64,000 nt of DNA from Dasyornis broadbenti (taxonomy: Eukaryota; Chordata; Aves; Passeriformes; Dasyornithidae), in assembly GCA_013397935.1 (NCBI GenBank), contig VZRN01005377.1:619569-683568 (forward strand). Reading direction: 5' to 3'. The notes beneath the pieces were generated by a model. That model made no database searches. It had not been told where the DNA came from and was given only the letters and a program-made list of their open reading frames with translations. Below are positions 38,249-49,196 of the stretch, piece by piece (the first letter of the stretch is position 1; each line of letters begins with the position of its first letter). Position numbers and translations under genes: made by a program.

Positions 38249-40686
38249 CTGCAGTTAGGTCACATAAAATGAACAGATTTTCCCCCCTTTTCTCTTTACT
38301 TACTGCTGCCAAAAACTAGTGACAACAGTAAATAATCTTTAAGTAACTGAAACCCAAAATAGCAGCTATACCAGAGTACTGATACTCAACAGTGGCAAAG
38401 GTTATTTCAGCACGTTCTTGAAGGAGCAGCCCAATAATGTCACTGCTTAGAGTCAGCATAATATCATTCATGCAGTGGGCTTTCAGTGCACAAACTTTTT
38501 TTACTACACATCATTCTTATTCTCAGTAACACTTCCTCCTTACAGTATCAAGACAGTAACTGGTATGCTAAAAAATCTGGATGTTGCATTTAGACATTGG
38601 TACTAACTGGCCCTTCTCTCAGAAGCCTCCCTCAACTGCATTAATGGAAGAAAAATAGTTGCCAGCAGTCAGTAAAATTTTGCCAGTAGCTTCCGTTGTT
38701 CTCCTATGCACTATTTTCAATGAAAGCATAATTTGTCAGAGGAAAAACACAGCAGCAGAGATTTCAACATCTGTATTGTTAACAGGAAATAAAATTGATT
38801 GATCTGCATTGAAAATTCATCATCCTCTTTCAGCACAGTGAATATAGAAGATAAATACATTCTTCCTTGGTTTACACACCACAAAACCACTGCTAGGCAG
38901 AAAGGAGAAAGTGTTTTGATTCAGACCGTGAAACTAGAGGAGAATGAACAAAGTCTCACTAGAAGTGTAATGCCTCTATGAAAAGACTTCTATGCATGGC
39001 AGCTCTTTAGCAGATGAAATGACTAATACAGAAGTGATATGCTAATCCACATTCTGGAACGTAATTACACAGTACAAAAGATAGCTCCAAAAACTAATCA
39101 AGAACCCCCAAAAACAAATAGCCCCCTAAAAAGCTAAACCCACAACCCTTATCAGACTCCCATGCTTCACTTTTTTTCAGGTTGCTCATACAGCTGCACA
39201 GACTCACAGCTCTAAACAGTTTCAAAGCAAAATGTCTGCTAGCATCAGCATTTCTTCCCCTCAAAGATCTGCTTTCTGGGTATGTATGTAAGAACTTGCT
39301 ACTGACATCACATATAAACTAGCTGTGTTCATGGAAATCATTAAATTAGGACAGTGCAAATAAGCCAACCATTCCTTTTCCTCTTTGCCTTTAAGTAGTC
39401 AAGCTACACCTTACTTTATTTATAAAAACTCTACACCGGTACAATTATCTTTTAAAGAAAGGCGAGCAACTTCAGCATCTAACTGAACACACACACCTCT
39501 GCAACTGAAGCCTCATTAAAATAATTATATTGCTTAGAAATAGCTTACATAACTCTTCTAAAGAAACAAGCATTGGTGGTCCAATGAAAATAAAAGTAGC
39601 AACAACTAGTGTGGAGAAAACAAACTAAAAATGCAGGGAAGAAATAAAGCCATGTCTACAAAACCAGTTCTGTAGAGTCTTAAACCTATAGCTGGGCTAT
39701 AATACAGCTGATAAATCAGCCATGCCAGTAAGTGCTCGAGGCTGAAGCCAGGCACAGAGTAACAGAATGAAGGCGGCAAATCACAACTCCAGGTGCATGG
39801 CCACATATATTCATCATGCAACATAAACATGGAATCGAGCCATCAAATTGGACAACCTCAGGCCAGCATGCTGCACACCACCACACATAACCTCAACACC
39901 TGTCCTGCACTGTAGGTTTCTTAAAGATACCACTGCAACATTCTTTCAAACCTACCCAAGCCCTTTTACAGAAAGGTAATTTATAATCAAGAAAACAATG
40001 GAAAAAGGGATGTCTTCCTTGTACCTTTCCTAGGAGGACATTGTTGAGAGAACAAAACACCTTAACTCAATTAGTCACAGCATTCTCAATGTTCTGTACA
40101 AAATTACAGCACGATTCTGGCCTCCATGCAATTCAAATCTTAAACTTATACACAAATATTTATAAAAGAGGCTGATTGACTTAAGATAACAAAAAGGTTT
40201 TAAACCCTCGACATAAGACAATCAGTGAATTCAGCTTCCAAACAGGCAAACTCTCAGCTTTTGCCACATGAAAGGCTTTTTCTTGGCAGTCTTTCTCATA
40301 AAGCTAAAATTACTGTAAAAAAAAGTTTTAATTAATACTCTGTTTCCCTGGCACATACTCCTACTCTTAAGATACTTATAATATCCACCTTTGGCAAATT
40401 CAACATGTTTTTACAAAAATTTGTGGAAATGAGAAGGTATACTACAAATAGTGATTTGATTTTTAAAGACCTCTCAACTGACCTCACTTACTATGTAATC
40501 TTACCCCCTTGTAGAAAAGGAAGTTACGCTTTTACTTAGTGAAACAACAGGCAGTAGTGAGGCTGCAATAATAACTGGGAGATTGTGAGGGCTAATCATA
40601 TTTTTTTCAAGCTCTTATTTTGGTATTCTATCTTATCCACAGTATTATTTTATCTTCTAATTAAAAAAAAAATCAAGTAGCCTTAC

Positions 40687-40739
40687 CTTTCCACACACTA
40701 AACCCAATCTGGAGATGCATACTGTTCAAATGTAACACT
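40687..40739 (-). CDS. Candidate coding exon of the minus-strand gene (unidentified)
   Basis: Minus strand, 53 bases between acceptor ACTGATTTCATAATACAG and a good donor (TGGAAAG|GTAAGG). Only one frame is open (VLHLNSMHLQIGFSVWK), with split codons at both ends. It ends 159 bases left of the solo LTR, so the LTR would be in the intron just upstream in transcription. Confidence 0.25.
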
Positions 40740-40892
40740 CTGTATTATGAAATCAGTATCAGTATTAACGTTTACACTTAGCAATTTTTAAATGACAGAT
40801 TTTTCTTCTTACAAGATGACAACTGACAGACATACCTGATAGTGCTACAGGGACAGCAGTTCAAGTTCCATACCTGAACCCATGTGTGTTCA

Positions 40893-40897
40893 GCTCT
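40893..40897. repeat. Target-site duplication GCTCT (left copy)
   Basis: Five bases immediately before the LTR start TGTGTCAA; an identical GCTCT follows the LTR end at 41946-41950. A 5-bp duplication is usual for class III (ERVL-like) elements. Confidence 0.85.
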
Positions 40898-41945
40898 TGT
40901 GTCAATTTGCTTGGCCTGGTTTTAGGCAGCAGAAGGACCACAAAGATGGCTTCTGTGAGAAGCTGCTAAAAGCTTCCACCATGTCCAGCAGAGCCAATCC
41001 CTGATGGCTCTGAAGATGGTTGTGCTGCTGGCCAAGCCTGGGCCAATTAGAGATGCTGGTAACGCCTCTGTGATAACATATTTTAGAAAAAAATCAGAAC
41101 AAAGATGCACACAGTTCTTTCTAACCAGACAAGAGGAGGAGGTGAAAACATGTGAGGGAAACAACATGGAGACAGCAAGGTCAGTGGAGAAGGTGGGTGA
41201 GGAGGTGCTCCAGGTGCCAAAGCCAAATTTCCTCTGCAGGCCATGGTGAAGACCATGGTGGAGCAGCTGTGCCCTTGGAGACCATGGGGGATGCAGAGAT
41301 CCATTTGCAGGCCATGGAGAGCTGCCCACGCTGGAGTGGGTGGATGCCTGGGGGAGGCAGCGTTCCCATAGGAGACCTGGTAAAGAGATGGGCCCCTGCT
41401 TCCAGGCTGGAGCAGCCTGTTATTGGAGGACTGCACCCCATGGATGAGTGACCCACACCACAGCAGTTTTGGGAGAACTGTCTGCCCATGGGAGGAGCTC
41501 ACGTTGTAGCGCTTTGGGAGAACTGCTGCTCGTGAGATTTGGAACCACTCCCATGGGAGGGACCCCACAGCGCAGGAGGGCAAGGACTTCTCTCCCTGAG
41601 CAGTGGAAGAAGATCTCGGTGATGAACTGACCAACTGACCCCATGCTGTGTCCCCATGAGCTGTTCGTGGGAAGGAGGGAGGGGTTGGGGGGTGGAAGTG
41701 TGTCTTTAAGGGCTTATTTACTTCTCATTATCCTCCTCTCTCTCTGTTAGTAATAAATTCACTTTGTAACTTTCAGTTGAGCCTGTTTTGCCCTTAGAGT
41801 GTTTCCTCCTAGTCCTTATCTCAACTCACGATCCCTTCGTTAATTTTTTTGTCCTCTCCTCTGCCCAGCTGTGGCAGGGGAGAGAGAGTGAGCAGCTGTT
41901 GGCTGTCATGGGTGCCTGGCATTTGGCCAGGGTCAAACCATGACA
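40898..41945 (+). mobile_element. Complete solo LTR, songbird ERVL-type
   Basis: 1,048 bases from TGTGTCAATTTG to AACCATGACA, flanked by perfect GCTCT duplications. The inner end TGACA is the complement of TGTCA, close to the TGTGTCA start. The 3' third has an AATAAA at 41752-41757 and a terminal block (GGTGCCTGGCATTTGGCCAG, then GGTCAAACCATGACA) of a type I associate with passerine ERVL-like LTRs. There is no retroviral coding sequence, so the provirus was lost by LTR-LTR recombination. Its GC content is higher than that of the surrounding DNA, which produces several long open frames on both strands; none is a gene. It is antisense to the proposed host gene. Confidence 0.9.
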
Positions 41946-41950
41946 GCTCT
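41946..41950. repeat. Target-site duplication GCTCT (right copy)
   Basis: Exact partner of the copy at 40893-40897, bounding the solo LTR on its 3' side. Confidence 0.85.
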
Positions 41951-42546
41951 ACAGAACTCAGCAACAGCAGTACCCGCTTGCCTATATACATTCAGAGACT
42001 TCAGGGCAAGGGGCAAAGCTAAAAGAACATTTTACACATAACTTAAGTGACCTTCTAAAAATACTGCTGCATAAAGAAATGAGGCACAACTCTTTCCAAG
42101 GAGCTGTGACATGACTGCATAACTATTGCAAACAACAAAACATTTATGGACTCACACCACATGTCGATGGCAGTACTAGATTCATTTGGAAACTAAAATC
42201 AATAGCCACTTCCAACAGCTCTTTAGACAAGACACTACTTTGTTTCAACTTTACTATTCGTAAGACATGCAGATATTACTACAAGTTTGAATTAATTTCT
42301 TGGCAGTGTTACATGGCCAGATCACCAGGTACATTTAGAGAAAAAATAAGTTTCTAGCTGAGAAACCAAGAGCCCAACATCAGTTTCCAAAGATGTTTCA
42401 AGTATTAAACGCATTTAACTGTAAACCCAGAATGAGCTTATGGAGCTCTATTCAGGAGAGAAAAAAAAAAAAACATATGTTTGCAAACTGAGCAGAGTTT
42501 CAGCTGCCAATCTGTGTCAGCTAAAAGTGCATGGAGCTACACTTAC

Positions 42547-42581
42547 CTAAATGTATGTAACAACATTTTTCAAACCATTTT
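42547..42581 (-). CDS. Weak candidate 35-base exon
   Basis: Minus strand: excellent donor (CATTTAG|GTAAGTGT) but a purine-containing acceptor (CTTTCTAAAAAG). Open in one frame through the whole segment (KWFEKCCYIHL). Phase does not join cleanly to the 43419-43448 candidate. Confidence 0.14.
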
Positions 42582-43086
42582 CTTTTTAGAAAGTTTTTGA
42601 AATGCAATATATACATAAACTACGGACTGTGGAGACCTTGGCCAGCTGCCAGCAAACCAACACAGTCACTCCCTCACTTGCCTCCCCAACAAAACACGGG
42701 AAAAAATAAGAGGGAGTTCGTAAGACATAAACAAACATCCCTTACAAATTACCATGATAGGCAAAACAGATTCAGCTTAGGGGAAATTACTTGGCTTATG
42801 AGAAACAAAGATTAGGTTGTAATATGATTTTTCAAAGCTCAACTCCATTTCCAGCTTCTCTACCTCTCCCCTCACAAGCAGTGAAGGGGATTGGGAATGC
42901 GCATTGGAGTCACTCTGTATCAGCTCCTCTCAGCTACTCCCTCCTCACATTTTTGCCCCACTCCTCACAGAGGACACGTGTGCAGCCTCCCACTGCCAGC
43001 ACCTGGCCACCCATGCCCAGTACAACCGTACTTTCGAAAAGCACCTGAGGAGGACTTCATCAGAAAAGACACTTACTGAAACTCAC

Positions 43087-43130
43087 CGAACACAACGGAT
43101 TTGCACAGGTGGGTACACATGAGCCCCAAA
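43087..43130 (-). CDS. Weak candidate 44-base exon
   Basis: Minus strand, 44 bases between acceptor AATTTGACATACAAG and a strong donor (GTTCG|GTGAGTTT). All three frames are open, so the reading is undetermined. The frame compatible with 43419-43448 would include WGSCVPTCANPLCS. Confidence 0.17.
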
Positions 43131-43418
43131 CTTGTATGTCAAATTTAGAGAGCCAAGGAAGCCAGACAGCTCGCCATTTTGCCAGGCAAGACAGATATTT
43201 TATCCTGTTTATAGACACTCCCAGCAAACTGGGCCTGCAGCCATCAAGACTGAACCCTGCAAAGACACCCTTCAGTCACTAAGAGCATAAGACAGGAAAG
43301 GCAAGAGAAAAAGTCCTTGATTCCTTTTGACACTTTCAGCCAGATACTAATAAGCCTCAAAAATAGTAGCATTACATCTATGTGTAACTGAGAGCCAAGC
43401 AATGAAGGCTCAACTCAC

Positions 43419-43448
43419 CTGTGTTACCACCATCCAACACTGAGTTTG
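43419..43448 (-). CDS. Candidate 30-base coding exon of the minus-strand gene
   Basis: A consensus donor (AACACAG|GTGAGTTG) ends a segment read as NSVLDGGNT, entered with two bases and left with one. Its entry phase matches the one-base exit of the 45046-45154 exon, and the joined codon is Ala. The acceptor (ACCATGAAG) has a weak local tract, but it is the first AG after a T-rich run (TGTGTTTTTTTTGTGG) about 30 bases upstream. Confidence 0.28.
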
Positions 43449-45045
43449 CTTCATGGTATTTATTTAACATATTTCATGTCCACACAACCACAAAAAAACA
43501 CAGTAAGAGCCAATATGCAAGAACACCTGAGCATGCATGATGAGTACAATAAAGTAATCAAGACAATGACAATTTTGATAAAGTCTTACTGTAAAAGCTC
43601 TCCAAGTGCTTCAGTGATTAGTTACATAGTGATGCACTACAATTCCAAGCACTTAGAAGCTATGCTGAAGCAATCACCAATGTATAGTACATCACTCAAA
43701 GCACTTCAGAAGGCTGCCTTCTACATCTCCTGCAAATACAGACACCAGAATTATTTTAACTGCTATGTCTGTAAAACTCTTCAAAGTCAATTTCCACACA
43801 CATACTTTTACTTACATTATCTGGATCTAAATTTAAAGTATACGTTTATGCTTAGAGAAATCTTGCAGTAAGAAAAGTCATGATTGTTCAAACACTACAG
43901 GAAATGAATGCAGCCATACCACACATTTTTATATACAATGTTTGTCAATATATTATAAAGATTTCTACTATCAAGTACATAAGTGTCATTAATCCCCTGA
44001 AGACCAACAATCTCCTGCCTACATGTACTACAACTGTGTGGTTTCAGAGGAGTCCTTAAATCTTAGGATCTAGCTTTGTATCTAGAGTAAACAACTATCT
44101 ATTGTTATGAGAATGTCTTTTGCCCACAGGTTTGTTCAAGAAGCTTAACTGCCTTTATTTGGACTATCCAAACAAGTGGAAACATTGCACAGATACCAAA
44201 GTCAAACTGCAGGAGGCATCTGTTAGCAATGCCATTAGAAATTAAAACAGACCAAGCGATTCTACTTGTCCACACCTGCTAAAGTATAGGGAAGACTACG
44301 TATTTTTCCCTGTTTGTTTATGCACATTTAACCTCTTTAAGAATTAAAATCATGCAGAGTGGTATTGCTTTGTCTCCTAGGAAACGGGCAAATCTATTTA
44401 GAAGCAACTATACCTAAACATAGGAAAGATGCTGCCAAAGACTAACCACACATAAGAAGAAAGTTCCTATTTAAAAAATTAAGGCAGATAGAAAACACAG
44501 CCTCAGACAGGCAAGACATCTAAGAGGTGGATTACCAAACTCAAATCTAAATAGTAAGGATTAACACACTAACCACCTGTTAATTTTCTCATGAAAACAC
44601 ATTACCTCAACAACAGCCAATGAAGACAGAGGGATTCATGACTAATGAAAAAACACCACACCCTGTCAGAAATTTCAACTGAAATTACGTGTTTACAGTA
44701 TCACCGAAGCTGCAATTGCAGCTCTTGCAGACACATTCAGCTTAAGCTTATCCAGAAAAAACAGTTCATGAATCAACTGTTGCCTAAAGCTCAACACTTA
44801 CAGAAAAACCTGGCCAGGCACAAACTTTAGGTAGCTGATGTGGGAGCATCACCATCAAAATCCAAGCCAGCAAGGATCCTATCACTCTCTAACAAATCCT
44901 GAAGCATACCTAGGCTCCTGTACAACTAGCACTGTATGAGGTCATCAAACCCTGGGATCAGACAAGTGTTGATCTGAAGTCATTTCCCACAAAGTACATA
45001 CAACATGTACACTGTCCTCAACATTTCACACCATAAATCCATTAC

Positions 45046-45177
45046 CTTTGCTTTGTGGTACTTGCTTATGTAGGTAAGGTTCTGCTTCCTTGTTTGTTTC
45101 GTAGGAACAAGATTTCGCCAAAAAGTCTATCTTCATGTAAGACTCATCAGACAACTGTAGGATCCTTTTTCCAGAAG
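45046..45177 (-). CDS. Candidate coding exon of the minus-strand gene (longest open exon)
   Basis: Minus strand, 132 bases between acceptor TTTCATGTGTACAG and donor GCAAAG|GTAATG. It is open throughout in one frame, giving SGKRILQLSDESYMKIDFLA followed by KSCSYETNKEAEPYLHKQ and VPQSK. A second acceptor inside it (GATCCTACAG, exon then 45046-45154) gives phase 0 at LSDESYMK and would match the phase-0 exit of the 45608-45655 exon. The far acceptor would not match. The content is balanced and hydrophilic, with no recognisable domain. It leaves with one base of a split codon. Confidence 0.4.
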
Positions 45178-45607
45178 CTGTACACATGAAATTTTAATGT
45201 CAAAATAACTTTTCTGCAACACAACCTACTGAAGCTCCCAAAAGGAAAGAAAAAAAGGAAAGGCATTAATTTAATTACAAGATCACTAACATTATTTTTC
45301 TTTATTAATAGCAGCAGGTGTTTATTTTGTTTTAAAGAAATTCAAAAAGCATGGAAGATTTCAATAACTGCAACTAGAGATACTAGAACGCCCATACTTT
45401 GAAAAACATTCCCAACTCATCCTGGAGTAAAGCCCAGGTTCTCAGAGACATCTAGTTTCCTAATTCCAATTCTGTCTTTGTTTTCCATTGACAGATCTAT
45501 GACTTATTATAACTACATTTGTCATCTGCAGTTTCTGCAATTTACTTTTTCTTAATTTAATGTCAAAAAAACACACTACTTATGAGTATCTTATTGGGAA
45601 AGCATAC

Positions 45608-45655
45608 CTGGAATGAAAGTGCTTTAGCTCCCACTGCTATAAAACCTGTCTCTAC
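45608..45655 (-). CDS. Candidate 48-base coding exon of the minus-strand gene
   Basis: Minus strand: good acceptor (GGTGACTTACAAGCAG) and donor (TTCCAG|GTATGC). Only one of three frames is open, reading VETGFIAVGAKALSFQ, with both boundaries at phase 0. It joins the 46155-46182 exon (exit phase 0) without adjustment. No family recognised. Confidence 0.38.
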
Positions 45656-46154
45656 CTGCTTGTAAGTCACCAAGCATGTGTAAGTGTGAGGCTATTCCCT
45701 TGTTGTGCACAAGGTATAATGCCAGTTTCTGGCACAGCTGCTCTCTTGGGCAGTGTACAGGGGATGTAGTGCAAGCTGTAAGAGCAGGGCTTGCACCTCC
45801 CTCCTATTTCAGTGGTTACCAACATCCCAAAGTTCAGATGTGCTTTTCTTCACCCTCAAATAAGCTTACACCTAAAGTACCTGATAGCATGGCTCAAGGT
45901 TTCTGCATGTTTTTAACGTACTTTTTCCTTCAATTTGTGTCCAATGGTCCTGTTAACACAATGCTAATACTGTCAGAAGCACAAAAAGCACTGAATGCTA
46001 TGGAGAATGTTTTCCTGTAGTGCACTTCATTACACTTTAACTGAATCTCTCTCCTCCTCTAAAATCCGTACCCTATTTTAACTGTAGAACAACTGCTGTC
46101 TGAATGTAACCCCTGAAGTTTCAGTTGCTTTAGTTTTCAGTCAGTAGTTATTAC

Positions 46155-46182
46155 CTCTGATGAGAGCTTAAAAATATGCGTG
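46155..46182 (-). CDS. Candidate 28-base coding exon of the minus-strand gene
   Basis: Minus strand: a pyrimidine-rich acceptor (GGTTTGCTTCCACCCAAACTCAG) and donor ATCAGAG|GTAATA. In the frame set by the 48652-48726 exon, which leaves two bases, the joined codon is Tyr and the exon reads THIFKLSSE, exiting at phase 0. One other frame is open; one has a stop. Confidence 0.35.
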
Positions 46183-46304
46183 CTGAGTTTGGGTGGAAGC
46201 AAACCAGGGGAAACTACAAAATCAGTTGCCAGGAGGGAAGGTAATATTCAGCACAGTGACAGTATTACAAACTAGTAAGAATATTCTTTAATTCATGTCT
46301 TCTT

Positions 46305-46416
46305 TCATAGAACCATAGAATCACTGAAGTTGGAAAAGATCAAGCCCAACCATTAACCCAGCCTGTCAAGTGCACCACTAAACTATATCCCTAAGTACTA
46401 CATCTACATATCTTTT
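46305..46416 (-). mobile_element. CR1 LINE 3'-end fragment, minus strand
   Basis: Starts with the complement of the CR1 tail repeat (TCATAGAACCATAGAATCAC). It continues through GTTGGAAAAGATC, CCCAACCATTAACCCA and CACCACTAAACTATATCCCTA to CTACATATCTTTT, following the antisense CR1 3' UTR for about 110 bases before losing similarity. It would be sense relative to the proposed gene. Confidence 0.88.
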
Positions 46417-47038
46417 GTTGCTCCATGCAATTACCTTAACATATAGTCTGTGTGAGTGTATTTAGATCCTCTCAGCAGAATTCAGCAACCCTGAACCCAC
46501 ACTGTAATTCCAAAACACAGTCTGTGATTCAGTGAACTCAGGAACTCAATGAAACTCAAGCAAGTCAATGACTGTCACTGCTCTGCAATGGCGAATAAGT
46601 GATATGCCCAAAGTCATCTCCTTGCTGCTTCAGCTGTAACTTAGAACCACATTTTCTGAATGTATGTATGGTCAACTCAATATGCTGTACTTCGCTAGTT
46701 GCAGAGCTGCTCCAAGGAAATCAATGACATCTTTAACTTTGGAGTGTGTCCTCCAATGGGGTAACGTGTTAACATTTTAACACCACCAGTATTTTAACAA
46801 ATGGGGAACAAACCACCAAAAACAAGTTAAAACTCACCCAGAAGCTTTACATTAGCCCAGCTACTCCTCAAAGCTATAAAGACCCAGTTGAGTTTAAGGA
46901 TCTCCCTGTGACCTTTTGTAAACAACCTATTCTGTTAGGTAGCCCAGAACAAAATACATAAGGTACAATTCGTCCTGCCCTTCCCTGCCATGTACTAGGC
47001 ACAAAACCAGGAACACAGTACGAAAGCTATTGGAGGTT

Positions 47039-47055
47039 TGTTTTTTTTTTTTTTT
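47039..47055. repeat. Poly-T run
   Basis: Seventeen bases of TTG followed by fifteen T residues with no recognisable SINE or LINE beside it. On the minus strand it is a poly-A run in the presumed intron. Confidence 0.7.
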
Positions 47056-47286
47056 GTATGGCCCAAATAACAGCTTTACAACGAAAGTACTCACTGAGCC
47101 ATAGCTACAGTATTATTACATTCTAGTAAAAGTTTCCTGAGGTAAGAATGAAAATCAAATTAGCAGTTTAGTGCAGTAGTTCATCTGCTTCATTCACCCA
47201 CAGCTCTCTTCCTCAAGACTGCAAGGCTATTAAAAGCAATGGGATCATTAATAGTCCAAGTGCAATTAATTATACAGTCCCACTAG

Positions 47287-47291
47287 TAACT
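47287..47291. repeat. Target-site duplication TAACT (left copy)
   Basis: Precedes the LTR start TGTGGGTATC; the same five bases follow the LTR at 48366-48370. Confidence 0.75.
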
Positions 47292-48365
47292 TGTGGGTAT
47301 CTTTTTATACCATCCCATCTTTGTTCATTCTTTTTCTTTTGTTTAGTGTCTGGGATGGTCACTGCCCACCCTTTGCCACCCCCCAAAACACACACCCCCG
47401 GCTCCAGAATTTTGCAATAGATGGGAGCCAGCCCAGGATTTCCTGTGAGAGTTGTTCGGGGAGAAAAGGGGAGCTCTGCCCCTTTTTGGTCCACAGGGGA
47501 TATTTTGGGCAGCAAGGCAGCATAGCTATCTCTGAGGAGAGATACAGTAGCCATTTGGTTTTTGCCAGGCTTTTTTTTTTTCTTTCCTCCCCTTCAGCAC
47601 CCTGACTGGAGCTTACTGGCTTGCTTCCCTGCTTCCCCACTGCTTGGGAGCCCAGAGCCACTGCGTGCGGTGCGGGGACCCAGGAACCCCCCATTCCCCA
47701 CCAGGAAGCTGCCCCCTCTGCACACTCGGGACCCAGAGACCAGCCAGTGCAGGTGAGCCTCCTAGGGAGAGATTCCCCACTCAACTCCTGCCACTTTTCT
47801 GCTACTGCTCCCGGTTTTTTGCTACACTGTAACCAAAAGTCCTCTGCCTTCTGGGATTCCCCGCAGCTGCTGCTACAGCTACAGGGTTTCTGCTACCTCT
47901 TGCTCACTACGTGGGGCGAGCCAGCCCTGCCGTTCCAGCTTGCTGCTCTGAGGGCCCTGCAGCAGCCCACCCCACCATCCAGCCCACCCACCATTACTGT
48001 ATGAGGGAAACTCTACTGAACTCGTGCCACAGCGCCCCGTGCAGGCGCAGGGGTGTCATCGCCCCTGCCCTGCCTGGACGGGAGCCAACAGTGCCGCTGC
48101 TGGCCGCGACTGTAACTGCACTGAAGGGGACAGTGCCTGGCAGCCCAGAGCAGGCTGGTACTGTGTTTCTGGTTTGTTTGTTGCTGCTACCGTTGTTGCT
48201 GCTTGTTTGCCTCGTTATAAATACTACTAAAGAACTGTTATTCCTTTTCCAATACCTTTGCCTGAAAGCCCCTTAATTTCAAACTGGGAGGGAAGGGGGC
48301 TCATATTCTGTATTCCAAGGGAGGTTTCTGCCTTCCTTGGCAGACACCTGTCTTTCAAATTGAGA
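47292..48365 (+). mobile_element. Complete solo LTR, second songbird family
   Basis: 1,074 bases from TGTGGGTATC to TTCAAATTGAGA, flanked by TAACT on both sides. The canonical 3' CA has become GA, otherwise the ends fit. A TATA-like TATAAATA lies at 48216-48223, and the last part carries GGAGGTTTCTGCCTTCCTTG and CAGACACCTGTCTTTC blocks that I associate with a passerine LTR family. The body is GC-rich and gives several Pro/Ser/Cys-rich open frames on both strands, none with a retroviral motif. It lies in the presumed intron between the 48652-48726 and 46155-46182 exons, in antisense orientation. Confidence 0.84.
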
Positions 48366-48370
48366 TAACT
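48366..48370. repeat. Target-site duplication TAACT (right copy)
   Basis: Matches the copy at 47287-47291 and sets the right boundary of the LTR. Confidence 0.75.
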
Positions 48371-48651
48371 AGCATGGCAGTATGGCCTCACAAAGGAAGT
48401 TTGCTACTTGGTATAGAAGCACCGCTCCCTAAAATTTAAAAATATATTAATAGTGAATTATATTATAAGAAATTATTATATTAACATTAAAAGGATATAT
48501 TGAGATATACACAGTTGTTTAAATAAAACACTGCAAATTCTAATTCTGTATTAGATACGTTTTGCATGCAGTGCCTCTGCCAGGCAACAGCGAATTTCTC
48601 TTGCCTATACAAGTTCCTATCCTATAATCAATTATTTTCACACACACTTAC

Positions 48652-48726
48652 TAATTTTGGTACAGGTTTTTTGTAGCTTCTTTTGTGGCTGGGTTTTTTT
48701 GCTTCTCCTGAAAATCACTTCCAGAG
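48652..48726 (-). CDS. Candidate 75-base coding exon of the minus-strand gene
   Basis: Minus strand: a strong acceptor with a long T tract (a run of T, then GCCTTTCTGATCAAACAG) and donor AAATTA|GTAAGTGT. The reading is SGSDFQEKQKNPATKEATKN followed by LYQN, entering with one base and leaving with two, which the 46155-46182 exon accepts. An internal acceptor (GTGATTTTCAG) would start it at phase 0 with EKQKNP and match the phase-0 exit of 49159-49196. Lys/Gln-rich and hydrophilic; no domain recognised. Confidence 0.4.
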
Positions 48727-49158
48727 CTGTTTGATCAGAAAGGCAAAAAAAAAAAACATTTTTGCTAGTTCAAAACTATATACTTTATCAGTTAAGAAAA
48801 AAGTCTTGCATACATCTCTGGTTCCCACTTGAAACTTAAGTTACTCAAGGGCAAGGGCAACCAGGCTGTTTATACAGCTGAACACCTGAGCTTTAACCCT
48901 TGACATATTTGTAAAACACTTCTGAGCAGTGCAGATTCATCAGCTTAGTTACATTTGTACAGGAGGGCAAGGTATTCATTCCACTGCACCTTGGCTGGAG
49001 CCAGACAGTCTTTCAGATAGGAAGTTTAATGAGAGCATCCCTTTCTGATTGGAAAGTGTAAGTAAAACCTTACTTAGCTCAGTAAACCAAAAGCTAAGAC
49101 AGATTCCTGGCTTCATTTCAAAGCACAGCTTGTTTGCCATCACTCCCGTGTTTCTCAC

Positions 49159-49196
49159 CTTTTCAGCTACCTTGTCCTCAATTTTTTGCTTCCACT
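49159..49196 (-). CDS. Candidate 38-base coding exon of the minus-strand gene
   Basis: Minus strand: acceptor GCTCTTTTTGTTGTGATAG and donor GAAAAG|GTGAGAAA. The open reading WKQKIEDKVAEK is charged and helix-like, entered with two bases of a split codon and left at phase 0. The preceding confident candidate (52216-52305) exits at phase 0, so at least one unseen exon would be needed between them. Confidence 0.33.

Noticed and set aside
38304..38346. A 43-base minus-strand segment with excellent acceptor and donor (reading LLKDYLLLSLVFGS)
   Set aside because: It is only 56 bases from the candidate exon at 38175-38248, too short for a vertebrate intron, so both cannot be exons; the other has the stronger content.
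40922..41634. Several open frames of 74-183 codons on both strands
   Set aside because: They lie entirely within the solo LTR at 40898-41945. The composition of the LTR explains them and none has a retroviral or host motif.
43446..43871. A 141-codon plus-strand open frame
   Set aside because: No splice context, no motif and AT-driven composition; the minus strand carries the exon-like segment at its left edge.
47270..48276. Overlapping Pro/Ser/Cys-rich open frames up to 141 codons
   Set aside because: They are inside the GC-rich solo LTR at 47292-48365, where stops are rare in all frames.
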